From G965220075 sp965220075 (lineage in GTDB: Bacteria > Chloroflexota > UBA11872): a stretch of 64,000 nt of DNA. The notes beneath the pieces were generated by a model. It was not told the origin of the DNA. It searched no databases and worked only from the letters and a program-made list of their open reading frames with translations. The translations under genes were made by a program, and so were the position numbers. Below are positions 6,752-16,400 of the stretch, one piece after another. The stretch lies in contig OZ244806.1 of the NCBI GenBank assembly GCA_965220075.1, positions 806,001-870,000 on the forward strand. Direction: 5' to 3'. Every line of letters begins with the position of its first letter. Positions within the stretch are counted from its first letter, which is position 1.

Positions 6752-8756
6752 TCTCCGGGCCCGCGATGGCCTGCGCGATCCGCAGCCACTCGGCGACTCC
6801 CCAAGCCTGGGCGATGGCGCCGTCCGGCGCGAAAGCGGGCTCGGGCTGGAAGATTTCGTTCACGGATCCCACGCAGCCTTCGGTCAGATGCCGGCGCATT
6901 CCCTCCAGCAGGCGCCGGAGGCCGGCCCGATCGGACCCGACCGCCAGCTTGGCGTCCACGAACATACCCAGCAGCCAGCTCCACACCGGACCTTGGTGAT
7001 AGGCCCCATCCCGCTCCTGGGGGTTGCCGGTGTAGGCCGGCCGATAGGCCGGGTCGTTGCGCTCCAGGCTGCGCAGACCCACCGGCGTGAGCAGCTCACG
7101 CTCCACCACTTCCACGACCCGCAGCGCCCGCTCGCGCTCCAGCAGCCCGCGATTCAGGGCCACCGCCACTATCTGATTGGGCCGAATGGCGGGGTCGTTC
7201 CCCTGCGGCCCGTCGATCACGTCGAAGAGGCATCCTTGCGCCTCGTTCCAGAAGCGCCGCGCGAAAGAGGCCCGCGCCGTTTCCGCGAGGTCGCGGTCCA
7301 CCACTCCGCGCCAGCCGATTTGCTCCAGGGCGCACAGCGCGAACTGCAAGGCCCCGCACCACAAAGCGTTGATCTCGACAGGCTTGCCCCGCCGCGGGGT
7401 GACCACCCAATCGCCCGTCTTCGCGTCCATCCAGGTGAGTTGCAGGCCGTCCGCTCCCGCGCTCAGGAGCCCGTCGGCGGGGTCCACCCCTATGCCGTGG
7501 CGCGTTCCCCTGACGTGCCAATCGATGACGTCGACGATGGCCGTGGCCAGAACCTCGAGCACCTCGGTATCCGAGCTGGCCGCCACGTAGCGTTCGAGGG
7601 CGTAGAGGAACCAAAGAGCAGCGTCCGCGGCCGTGTACTCCGGCGCCTCACCGGCGTCCGGCCAGCGGTTGGGGACCATGCCCCGGTCGACGAAGCCGGC
7701 GTAGCTCAGCAGGATCGACTTGGCGGCTTCGTGGCGGTCGGTGGCGAGGCACAGTCCCGGCAGCGCGATCAGCGTGTCCCGGCCCCAGTCGCCGAACCAC
7801 GGGTAGCCGGCGATAGTCGTGTTGGGCGCCGGCGGCTGCCCCGGCAAGGGCCGGCCGCGCTGGACCAGAAACTGATCCGCGGCCAGGCGTAGATGCCGCT
7901 CCAGGTCGCTGTTTGCCTCAGCGGCCAGAGAGGCGGCGCGCTGGTCGAAGTCTTGCAGGCTTGCCTCCGGGTCTTTGCCTAGCTCTTCCGCGCCGCCCGC
8001 CAGCTCCAGAACCCGCGCGGCGCCCGGCGCCAGCTCCGCTTCGAAAACGCCCGGCGAAAAAGCGTGCTCGAGGTAATCGAAACCGCGCTCGCTCTCCGCC
8101 CGGCGCGTGAAGTTGCGGTACCAGTGGGCGCTTGGCTGAAACGACCATCCCGCACCGCCCATCGACAAGGCCGGCGCCTCCCAAGGGGCCTGGATCCGCA
8201 CGGCCGCCGCGCTTTCCATGTCAACCTCGAAGTCGACTGCTTCATCGTGTAAGAGCGCGTGGAACCAGCGCAGCGTGACGAAGGGACGCCAGCACAACCG
8301 CACCATTCCAGCGCTGTCGTTTTGAAATCGAACGAAAGTGCGGTTCGCGCCGTAAGGCATCCAGAGAGTCTGCTCGATCTCGGCATCGCCGGCCTGCCAG
8401 CGCCACACCGGCCGCTGGCCGTGCAGCTGAAATCCCCTCAGACAGCCAAACCCCGCGGGGCTAAGCACGCCGTCCGGATACTCCTGCGTGCTGAGCGCGT
8501 GCGTGTTGCCCTCGACGACCGCGCTGAAGTCGGCGCCGCTCACCAGCACCCAGCGAGCGTTCGGTGCGGGATCGGCGGCGACTAATAGCCCGTGATAGCG
8601 CCGAGTTCCGGCGCCCGCCACGGTCCCGCTTGCGTAGCCGCCCAGCCCGTTCGCCACGAGCCACTCACGCTGCAGGAGCGGCTCCGCTCCCTGTCCGAAG
8701 CACTCCGGCGGGACGGCCAGCGATGGCCTCGGAGAGATTCGCGGCTTGCGCGCCAT
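6741..8756 (-). CDS. Glycogen debranching enzyme (amylo-alpha-1,6-glucosidase, GH133 type)
   Basis: The 671-residue protein has the two-part layout of bacterial debranching enzymes. An N-terminal beta-sandwich domain (about 20-290) starts with EWLVANGLGGYASGTVAG and TRRYHGLLV, which are hallmarks of the family. A C-terminal (alpha/alpha)6 barrel (about 300-665) has PWFGDWGRDTLIALPGL, then a DA-LWFLYALERY helix and GPVWSWLLGMFVDA. It would release alpha-1,6 branch glucose from glycogen or related glucans. No glycogen synthase or phosphorylase is nearby. The ATG at 8756 matches the conserved start region. Downstream it overlaps the hydrolase gene. Confidence 0.92.
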   Translation of the reverse strand: MARKPRISPRPSLAVPPECFGQGAEPLLQREWLVANGLGGYASGTVAGAGTRRYHGLLVAADPAPNARWVLVSGADFSAVVEGNTHALSTQEYPDGVLSPAGFGCLRGFQLHGQRPVWRWQAGDAEIEQTLWMPYGANRTFVRFQNDSAGMVRLCWRPFVTLRWFHALLHDEAVDFEVDMESAAAVRIQAPWEAPALSMGGAGWSFQPSAHWYRNFTRRAESERGFDYLEHAFSPGVFEAELAPGAARVLELAGGAEELGKDPEASLQDFDQRAASLAAEANSDLERHLRLAADQFLVQRGRPLPGQPPAPNTTIAGYPWFGDWGRDTLIALPGLCLATDRHEAAKSILLSYAGFVDRGMVPNRWPDAGEAPEYTAADAALWFLYALERYVAASSDTEVLEVLATAIVDVIDWHVRGTRHGIGVDPADGLLSAGADGLQLTWMDAKTGDWVVTPRRGKPVEINALWCGALQFALCALEQIGWRGVVDRDLAETARASFARRFWNEAQGCLFDVIDGPQGNDPAIRPNQIVAVALNRGLLERERALRVVEVVERELLTPVGLRSLERNDPAYRPAYTGNPQERDGAYHQGPVWSWLLGMFVDAKLAVGSDRAGLRRLLEGMRRHLTEGCVGSVNEIFQPEPAFAPDGAIAQAWGVAEWLRIAQAIAGPENDG

Positions 8757-8833
8757 GGGGTCGATGATGGCAGACGCGCGCGCCGGCTACACGCGGCCGG
8801 CTGCCCTCCGCTCCGTATAATCCCGCCAATCCC

Positions 8834-9643
8834 ATGCCGCCGTCGACCTCAGAGAGCCGCCCGGCGATTTGGGTGCTGACCATAGGTCTGGCGGGTGGGC
8901 TGCTCAGCGGCCTCGTGGGCGTTGGCGGCGGCATTGTGATGGTGCCGCTCATGACCGGCCTGCTGGCCATGCGTCAGCACCGCGCCCACGGCACCTCCCT
9001 CGCCATCATCGTTCCCACCGCGTTCAGCGCCACCATTCCCTACGCCCTGGCCAATCCGATCGACTGGCTCCTCGCCCTGGCGTTGGCCGGCCCGGCGATG
9101 CTTCTCGCCGTAGTGGGTGCCCGCATGACGACCCGGCTGAATGCACAAGTGCTGCGCCGCATGTTCGCGGTGCTCCTGCTGCTGACCGCGATTCGCCTCT
9201 TGTTCTCGGTTCAGAGCGCTGCCTTGGTGCAGCTCGACGGAGGCGTCCTGATAGTGGCTGCGCTGGCCGCGGGCGTGTTTACCGGGCTTGTCAGCGGCAC
9301 CATGGGTGTCGGCGGCGGAATCGTGATGGTGCCCGTGATGGTCATTCTCATGGGCATCGATCAGCACCTGGCGCAGGGCATCTCGCTTGCCGCCATCGTG
9401 CCGATCTCCATCTCGGGAACCGCGCAACATATTCGCCTGGGCAACGTCAACATGCGCTACGCGGTGCTCATCGCGGTCGGTGGAATCGTAGGGGGCGCAT
9501 CCGGGGCGCAGATCGCCCAGGTCCTCTCGGCGCCTGTGCTGCGCGTCATCTTTGCCGTCTTCGCGCTCTATTCGGCGCAACGTATGCTCGGATTCCAGAC
9601 GTGGATAAGCGGTCGCCTGCGTTCCGCGGTCGGCAAGTCATGA
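8834..9643 (+). CDS. Sulfite exporter TauE/SafE family membrane permease
   Basis: The 269-residue, roughly eight-helix membrane protein is built from two homologous halves. Each half begins with the family signature GVGGGIVMVP (residues ~28-38 and ~159-169), followed by an HxxAxGTSLA or HLAQGISLAAIVP segment. TauE/SafE proteins move small sulfur- or carbon-containing anions; the substrate here is unknown. The stop overlaps the ATG of the next gene by 4 bases. Confidence 0.88.
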   Translation: MPPSTSESRPAIWVLTIGLAGGLLSGLVGVGGGIVMVPLMTGLLAMRQHRAHGTSLAIIVPTAFSATIPYALANPIDWLLALALAGPAMLLAVVGARMTTRLNAQVLRRMFAVLLLLTAIRLLFSVQSAALVQLDGGVLIVAALAAGVFTGLVSGTMGVGGGIVMVPVMVILMGIDQHLAQGISLAAIVPISISGTAQHIRLGNVNMRYAVLIAVGGIVGGASGAQIAQVLSAPVLRVIFAVFALYSAQRMLGFQTWISGRLRSAVGKS

Positions 9644-10152
9644 CCCTCGAAACCGTACGAGACGGCACGCACCGGGTCACGATTAGCAAGCGCGTGGTCA
9701 TTCGCGCCGCGCGGATAGACGACCTGCCCACCATGAGCGCCATGTGGGGCCCGGAACGGCGCCACAGCCAGAAGCGACTGTTACGCCGCTATTTCGACGA
9801 GCAGCGCGCGGACGTTCAACGGGGGCTTGTAGCGGACTTCAACGGCCACGTAGTAGGCCAGCTCTGGAGCCGTTACCGCCACATAGACCGCAGGATCGCG
9901 GACGGTCTGGACGCCGTATACATGCACACGCTATTTGTCGTTTCTCCATTCCGCCGTCTGGGTATCGCCGCCGCGCTCACAAAAACCACCTCCCGCGAAG
10001 CGGTCGAGCGCGGCGTGGACGTATTGACTATCGGCGTCGACCGCCCCAACACGGAAGCCCGCCGGCTCTACGAGAAGTGGGGATTCCGCGTCTACTATCA
10101 AATCTCCGACCTGAGCGGCGATCTCGTCTTCCTGCGGCGCCCCGTATTCTGA
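9640..10152 (+). CDS. GNAT-family N-acetyltransferase
   Basis: The 170-residue protein starts at an ATG inside the TauE stop (ATGA). It shows a GNAT core: strands around VVIRAARIDDLPTM, then LDAVYMHTLFVVSPFRRLGIAAAL, which is motif A with the acetyl-CoA pyrophosphate loop R-R-L-G-I-A, and VDRPNTEARRLYEKWGFRVYY, the conserved motif B. Its acceptor substrate cannot be read from sequence. Coupling to the permease suggests they share a condition or substrate, but this is only positional. Confidence 0.85.
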   Translation: MTLETVRDGTHRVTISKRVVIRAARIDDLPTMSAMWGPERRHSQKRLLRRYFDEQRADVQRGLVADFNGHVVGQLWSRYRHIDRRIADGLDAVYMHTLFVVSPFRRLGIAAALTKTTSREAVERGVDVLTIGVDRPNTEARRLYEKWGFRVYYQISDLSGDLVFLRRPVF

Positions 10153-10166
10153 GGAGGCCGACGGAT

Positions 10167-10214
10167 ATGGGCGTACTACGCTTGCCTTCCCGCGCTCAGG
10201 TAGGGATGAGGTAG
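10167..10214 (+). other. Possible 15-codon mini-ORF with strong Shine-Dalgarno
   Basis: GAGGAGG at 10151-10157 is one of the stronger ribosome-binding sites in this part of the window. It precedes an ATG at 10167 opening a frame of 15 codons (MGVLRLPSRAQVGMR) that ends at TAG 10212-10214, just before the GTG of the CoA-transferase gene. It could be a leader that feeds ribosomes to that weak GTG start, or chance. Confidence 0.25.
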
Positions 10215-10217
10215 CTC

Positions 10218-11426
10218 GTGGCCAAGCTGCTGGATGGAATCCTCGTACTGGATTTCAGCCGCGTTCTGGCCGGACCGTTCTGCACCATGACCCTGGCCGA
10301 TCTGGGCGCCCGAGTCATCAAGGTCGAGGCGCCCACCGGCGACGAGGCGCGCGGCATGGGCCCCTTCGTCGATGGCCACAGCTTGTATTTCGCGAGCATC
10401 AATCGGGGCAAGCAGAGCGTTGGCATCGACCTCAAGCACGCCGACGGACGCGCACTCGCCCAGCGTCTCGCGGACAGGGCGGACGTATTGGTCGAGAACT
10501 TCCGCCCCGGCGCCATGCGGCGCCTCGGACTTTCCTACGACCGTGTCCGTGAGAGCAATCCCCGCATAATCTACGCGTCGCTTTCCGGCTTCGGTCAGGA
10601 AGGCCCCTACAGCGATCGCGGCGCCTACGACGTGATCATCCAGGCCATGGGCGGCCTGATGGGAATCACCGGCCAGGAAGGCGGCAACCCCACCCGCGTG
10701 GGCGCGTCGGTTGGCGATCTCATCCCGGCGCTCTACACCGTTACCGGCATCCTAGCCGCGCTGCATCGTCGTGCAACCACAGGCGAGGGCTGCCACCTGG
10801 ACATGGCGATGATGGACTGCGCGTTCGCCGTGGTCGAGAACGCCCTGGCTCGCTACTGGGTCTCTGGCGTCGATCCTGAGCCGATTGGCAACCGGCATCC
10901 CGCCATCACGCCCTTCAGCACCTTCGCAACGCACGACGGTGAGATCGTCATCGCCTGCGGCAACGATGCTTTGTGGCAGCGCCTCTGCGCCTCCCTCGGC
11001 GAGCCGCGGCTTGCCGAGGACCCTCGCTTCGCGACCAATCCGCGGCGCACCGAGAACGTCGCGCCGCTCACCCGGGAGTTGGAGCGAATCCTCGTCCGCC
11101 GTTCCACCGACGCGTGGCTGCGGACGCTATTGGCCGACGGTATTCCCTGCGCCAAAGTCAATCGAATGTCGGATCTGGTCGCCGATGAAAACCTCCGGCG
11201 CCGCAACATGCTCGTCGAGCTCGAGCAGCCGGGCGTGGGACGCATGCCGGTACCCGGCACGCCGATCAAGGCGACCGGCCACGATGACGCAGTCGGTCGG
11301 TCGGCCCCTGAACTGGCTGCGGATACGCGGGCGGTCCTCAGCGACCTGCTGGGACTGGAGAGTGTCCGTTTGGACGAGCTGGAACGGTCCGGCGCGATCT
11401 CCGGCGGTTCTCGCGAGGGGCCCTGA
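10218..11426 (+). CDS. Class III CoA-transferase (CaiB/BaiF/Frc family)
   Basis: The 402-residue protein begins GILVLDFSRVLAGPFCTMTLADLGARVIKVE, the standard opening of family III CoA-transferases. VGASVGDLIPALY places the catalytic Asp (which forms the aspartyl-CoA thioester) at residue 167, close to Asp169 of formyl-CoA transferase. SLSGFGQEGPYSDRGAYD and the C-terminal IPCAKVN segment also fit. The enzyme swaps CoA between carboxylic acids; the acid pair is not evident. The start must be the GTG at 10218, because an in-frame TAG lies at 10212. Confidence 0.9.
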   Translation: MAKLLDGILVLDFSRVLAGPFCTMTLADLGARVIKVEAPTGDEARGMGPFVDGHSLYFASINRGKQSVGIDLKHADGRALAQRLADRADVLVENFRPGAMRRLGLSYDRVRESNPRIIYASLSGFGQEGPYSDRGAYDVIIQAMGGLMGITGQEGGNPTRVGASVGDLIPALYTVTGILAALHRRATTGEGCHLDMAMMDCAFAVVENALARYWVSGVDPEPIGNRHPAITPFSTFATHDGEIVIACGNDALWQRLCASLGEPRLAEDPRFATNPRRTENVAPLTRELERILVRRSTDAWLRTLLADGIPCAKVNRMSDLVADENLRRRNMLVELEQPGVGRMPVPGTPIKATGHDDAVGRSAPELAADTRAVLSDLLGLESVRLDELERSGAISGGSREGP

Positions 11427-11560
11427 GCGCGGCCCCTTCCACTTCTGAAAAATCACGAGTTTGCCGAAGCTCCGTGCTAACATATCCGCAATCCGCCGGT
11501 GCGGCGCGCGGGCTGGAACGCGGCCGCGTGGCGCGCCGCACAGGCGTCGAAAGAGCATCG

Positions 11561-12517
11561 GTGCAGGCGTTCTTTCAAGGCAAATATCTCAACCTGGCGG
11601 ACGCGCGCGTCAGCGTGATGACGCACGGTCTCAACTACGGCACCGGCGTTTTCGAGGGCATCCGCGGATACTGGAACGCCGACGACGAGCAGCTCTACAT
11701 CTTTCGCGGACCCGAGCACTTCAGGCGTCTGCACAAGTCGGCCCACATCCTCCGCATCGCGCTTCCATATTCCGTCGACCAGCTCATGGAGGTCACGCGC
11801 AAGGTCGTGAGCGCAGGTGAGTTCCGCGAGGACGTCTACGTCCGCCCGCTCGCGTTCAAGAGCGCCGAGCAGATCGGCCTGAGCATGGTGCGGCCCAGCG
11901 GCAACGGCCACACCCTGATCGACGATGAGTTCGCCCTATTCGCCGTGCCCTTTGGCAACTATCTCGACGTGGAGACGCCGATTCGCTGCACCATCTCCGC
12001 ATGGCGCCGCATCAGCGACAACATGATTCCGGCGCGCGCCAAAGTCGCCGGGCTCTACGTCAACTCCTCCCTTGCCAAGACCGAGGCGGTGGAGCAGGGC
12101 TTTGACGAGGCCATCATGCTCACCCACGACGGCCACGTCAGCGAGGGCAGTGGCGAGAATCTCTTTATCGTTCGCGATGGAGTCCTGATAACGCCCGGTG
12201 TAAGCGACGACATCCTGGAAGGGATAACGCGCCAAACGGTCATCCAGATCGGCCTGGAGGAGCTGGGCGTAAGCACCATCGAGCGCCCTGTCGACCGCAC
12301 CGAGCTTTATATAGCCGACGAAGTGTTCCTGGTGGGCACAGGCGCGCAGATCTCGCCCGTCAACGAAATCGATGGCCGCGTAATCGGTGACGGCGGTATC
12401 GGCCCGCTTACCGGCAAGCTGCAGGATGTCTACTTCGACATCGTGCGCGGGCGCAACGCCAAATACCGCGAGTGGTGCGCGCCCGCGTACTCGCAGCCGG
12501 CGGGACGGCGCGCCTGA
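11561..12517 (+). CDS. ilvE: Branched-chain amino acid aminotransferase
   Basis: Fold-type IV PLP aminotransferase. Motifs are VSVMTHGLNYGTGVFEGIRGYW near the start, VYVRPLAFKS, ISDNMIPARAKVAGLYVNS with the PLP-binding Lys, EGFDEAIML-like QGFDEAIMLTHDGHVSEGSGENLFIV and a C-terminal TGTAAEV equivalent (VGTGAQISPV). The enzyme interconverts Leu, Ile and Val with their 2-oxo acids. I use the GTG at 11561 because family alignment begins at FFQGKYLNL and GAAAGAG lies just upstream. The open frame extends back to a GTG at 11474 through an Arg-rich stretch of no clear homology. It stands alone, without other ilv genes. Confidence 0.87.
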   Translation: MQAFFQGKYLNLADARVSVMTHGLNYGTGVFEGIRGYWNADDEQLYIFRGPEHFRRLHKSAHILRIALPYSVDQLMEVTRKVVSAGEFREDVYVRPLAFKSAEQIGLSMVRPSGNGHTLIDDEFALFAVPFGNYLDVETPIRCTISAWRRISDNMIPARAKVAGLYVNSSLAKTEAVEQGFDEAIMLTHDGHVSEGSGENLFIVRDGVLITPGVSDDILEGITRQTVIQIGLEELGVSTIERPVDRTELYIADEVFLVGTGAQISPVNEIDGRVIGDGGIGPLTGKLQDVYFDIVRGRNAKYREWCAPAYSQPAGRRA

Positions 12518-12651
12518 GTATGGGGGGTAAGGAGTTGGCGAGCTGATCTCAGCGCTCCGCCAACCCGGATGCCAGGTCGCCTGCCGGCTGGCACGGATAT
12601 CAGTCTCCATTCAGACAGACCCCTGTACGCTCGACGGGTCAGCGCCGTAGG

Positions 12652-13410
12652 TTGCTCGCGCTGCCCAACCAACCGCTCTCCGACGCGCTGATCGCCGAGC
12701 TGACGGGCCGTTTGGGAGTGCGGTTCGACGATCTCGACGCGTTGCGCCTGGCTCTCACCCATCGATCGTTGGTTAACGAGGCCGAGCTCAGCGGGACCGA
12801 CTGCAACGAGCGGCTCGAGTTCCTCGGCGACGCCGCGCTCGGCCTGGTCGCCGCGCGATTCCTCTACGAGCGTTATCCCGACCGTGCGGAAGGACAGTTG
12901 AGCCATGCTCGCGCCTCGCTCGTGAATCTGGGCACCCTGGCCCGGTTCGCGCGTCAGATCGATCTCGGGCGCTATCTCCAGTTGGGGCATGGCGAAGACC
13001 TCAGCGGAGGGAGATCGCGCACCAGTGTGCTCGGCCGCGGCTTCGAAGCCGTGCTCGGCGCTATCTACCTGGATCAAGGGCTGCACGCGCTGTCCGGCTT
13101 CCTCAAGCCCTTTCTTGAGCGCGAGCTCGCCTCCTACGGCTGGAGGGGTCCTGAGAGGGACTTCAAGTCCCGCCTCCAGGAGCTGCTGCAAGCGCAGCAC
13201 GGCGTAACGCCTGCTTACGAATTGTGCGATCAGCAGGGTCCCGATCACGCCAAGCAGTTCCGCATGGCGGTCACCGCCGATGGCGAAACGCTCGGCGATG
13301 GCCGGGGCTCGAGCAAGCAGCGCGCCGAGCAGGCGGCTGCCCGATCCGCCCTGCGGCGGCTGCAGGCCGTCGCATCGAAAGACCCACGGGATGTATCTAA
13401 GACGGATTGA
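12652..13410 (+). CDS. rnc: Ribonuclease III
   Basis: The 252-residue dsRNA endonuclease acts in rRNA processing and RNA turnover. The nuclease domain (~15-160) has the signature NERLEFLGDAALG with Glu53, Glu56 and Asp60. It also has Glu80, and GFEAVLGAIYLD with Glu132. A double-stranded RNA binding domain (~170-245) ends in SSKQRAEQAAARSALRRL. The position equivalent to the metal ligand Asp114 of E. coli is Arg129 (VLGRGFEA instead of ILADTVEA), which is unusual. The start is the TTG at 12652, with no strong ribosome-binding site. The 3' end overlaps smc by 20 bases, an rnc-smc pairing common in Chloroflexota and Firmicutes. Confidence 0.92.
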   Translation: MLALPNQPLSDALIAELTGRLGVRFDDLDALRLALTHRSLVNEAELSGTDCNERLEFLGDAALGLVAARFLYERYPDRAEGQLSHARASLVNLGTLARFARQIDLGRYLQLGHGEDLSGGRSRTSVLGRGFEAVLGAIYLDQGLHALSGFLKPFLERELASYGWRGPERDFKSRLQELLQAQHGVTPAYELCDQQGPDHAKQFRMAVTADGETLGDGRGSSKQRAEQAAARSALRRLQAVASKDPRDVSKTD

Positions 13411-16400
13411 GCTTCAGGGGTTCAAAACGTTTCCCCGGCGAAGCGTGCTCGACCTTCCGCCCGGGGTAACCGCCATAGTCGGACCCAACGGCGCCGGCAA
13501 GAGCAACTTGGCGGACGCGGTTCGCTGGGCGCTTGGCGATCAGTCACCGCGCGGCTTGCGCATCCGCCGCTGGGAAGAGCTGATCTTCGCCGGCTCCCAG
13601 ACTCGCCCGCGCACCGGCATGGCGGAGGTTTTGCTGACATTCGACAACAGCGAAGGTTGGCTCCCCACCCCCTTCGATGAAGTCGTCGTGGGGCGTCGGC
13701 TCTTCCGATCCGGCGAGACCGAGTACACGCTCAACGGAGCACGCGTGCGACTCCGTGACATCCTGGACCTCCTGAGCGCCGGCGGCGCCTCCAACGGGGG
13801 AGGCTCGATCGTCAGTCAGGGCCAGATCGACCGCGTGCTCCTGCAGCGGCCCGAAGAGCGCCGCGCCTTCCTCGAAGAGGCGGCTGGGGTGGCCCGCTTC
13901 TACGCGCGCCGCGACCAGGCGCAGCAGCGCCTCGCCGCCACCCGCCGCAACCTTGAGCGACTGCGCGACCTGGTGGCCGAAGCGGCGCCGCGGCTCGAGA
14001 CGCTGCGGCAGCAGGCGCATGTGGCCCAGCGCGGACGCACCCTCTCCGACGAGCTTCAGGCCACCCAGGCCGAGTTGGTGCGCCAGCGCTTGTTCACGGT
14101 GACGGGACAGCTGCGGGAGGCCGAGGAGCGCGAGCAAGAAGCCGCCGAGGCTCTGGCGGTCATGCTCACGGAACCGGCCGAGCGTCTGCGTCAGATGGCC
14201 GCGGAGGCGGATCTAGGCGCCCGCGAGATCGACGCCAAGCTGCGCGCCGCCCGCGGCGATCTCGACCGCTCCAGGGCCGCCGCCGCCGAGCTGCATACCA
14301 GGCGCACGCTGCTGGCGGAGCGGCAGACGAACCTCACGGCTCGTCTCGCTCAGACCCGGTCGCGAGTGCCGCCGCTGGAAAGCGACCGGGAAGCCCTGGC
14401 GAACGAGATTGCACAGGCCGCGGCCCAAGTCGACGAGATCGCCGCTCAGACCGCGGACTGCCGTCAAGAGCGTGAGGCGCTGCTGGCGGCGCTGGCGCCG
14501 ACCCGCGCACGAGCGAGCGAGCTCGCCGCTGCTCGTAGCGCTCTGGACGATGCTCGCGACACGCTCGCCCGCCTGCGTGAGCGTGAACTCCATATCGCCG
14601 CCGAGCGCGAACGAGCCGCCGCCGAGCTGGATAGTTTGGTTGCCGAAACGCGTGTGAACCGCCAGCGCGTCGACGCCGCCGCGGCGGTCGTCACGCGCGC
14701 CGCGGCCCACGCGGACCAGGCTTTGCAGGCTCTCGACGACACGGCAGAGGCACAGGCCCGCGCGGCCGCTTTACTGCTGGAAGTCCACGACGAGCTGGGA
14801 ACCGCGCGCGGGCGTGAAGCCGCGCTCGCCCAGCGTGTGGCGTCGCTGCGTGACGAACGACGGGCACTGCGCGGATTGCAGAATGAGGCGGGAGTACCCG
14901 CGCACGCCTTCCGGGCGCTGCGTGCTTCCCCCGTGGGCGACTCGTTGCTGGGACGCCTGCGCGATTGGGTCCATGCCGGTGACTCACAGACGCAGCTCAT
15001 GCTGCAAGCGGCCTTCGCCGGTGCGCTGGATGACGTTTTGGTCAACGACCCTGCCGACGCGGTGGCCGCGCGCACCGCTATCGAGCAGCTCTCGCTTGGC
15101 CGGATTCGGCTCCGGCCGGGCCTCCACTCGCCCCGCTGGTCGCCGGAAGCACCTGACCCGCCAACGTTGGGCAACGACTTACTGGGCACGCTGGCTGACT
15201 TTGTCAATTTCACTCCGCACGCCCCCGATGCAGTGCGGCGTCTTCTGCGGGCAGTCTTAGTAGTGCGGGACCTGCCGGCGGCGATTCGCGTACGTAGGGC
15301 GGCTTCCGGGTTGCCTGTCCGTATCGTCACCACGCAAGGCGACGCCATAGATCTCGACGGAGTCATAGGCGTTGGACGACTTGGTGAAGGGATGGCGAGC
15401 GTCCTCGAGCGGCTTGACAGACTGGCTGAGTCGATCGAACGGTCCGAAACGGAGCTCGCGGCCGTGCGCGCCGAGCTTCCCGCTCTGGACGAGCGCGCGG
15501 CGCGCGCGCGACGCGGTGTTCAGGCCGCCGAGCGCGATCTGGCCGCCGCCAAAGAAGCCCATCACGCCGCCCACGCCGCGGCGGGTGAATCGACGCGGCG
15601 GCATCAGCACGCCGACGCGCGGGTTTCCGCCGACGTCGGACATCAGCAGTCCGTGCGCGAACGCGCGCGCGAGTTGGAGGAGCGGCACAGCGCGACGCGC
15701 GTGGAGCTGACCGGCGTGCAGGCGCGCGTCCAGCGCCTCCAAGCGTGCCTGCCCGGCCCTCTGGAGGAAGACCGTGGCGAGGCCGAGTTCAGTCGGCGCT
15801 TGGCCGTGATCGAGGCCACGCTTGCCGCCAACGGGGAACGCGGCGCCGCACTGGGCGCCCAACGCAAAGCGCTCGTCGCGCGCCGCGCCCGCGTCGCCGA
15901 CGAGCTTGAGCAGACGCAATCGGCCGCGCGTGAGCTGGAGCGCGCGCGCGAGTCGAGCCGCACCGAGGCGGCACAGGTATCGGCCGAAGCCGCCCATGCT
16001 GACACTGCGCTCAAGGCCGCGTCGCGCGCCGCGCGCGATCTGGAGCCGACCGCGATCGAGGCCCGCCTGGAAGTCCAGCGGCTCCAGTTGCACGCCAATC
16101 AACGGCAGTGGCAGCAGCGCCACGCCGAGCGCGAGCTCAACACCGCGCGGCTGGAGACTGAGCGCCTGGCCGCCCGTCGGGACGAGCTGCGCCGCTACGC
16201 GCGTGAGGAGCTCAGCCTCCAGGACGTCACGCCCGCCCGCTCGTCGCGGCCGGTCGGCGAGCTGGAGCGCCGCGCCGCCAGGCTGCGCCGGCTGGTCGCA
16301 ACCCTGGGTCCTATGAATCCCCTTGCGCCGGACGAATATCGCCGCGAGCGCGAACGTATTGACGAGGCGAAGACACAGATTGAAGACCTCCAGGCGGGTG

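Noticed and set aside
6738..7892. 384-residue plus-strand frame
   Set aside because: Low-complexity His/Arg-rich shadow of the debranching enzyme gene.
8869..9639. N-terminal extension of the GNAT frame
   Set aside because: It overlaps the TauE/SafE gene in another frame and is Arg/His-rich; the real start is the ATG at 9640.
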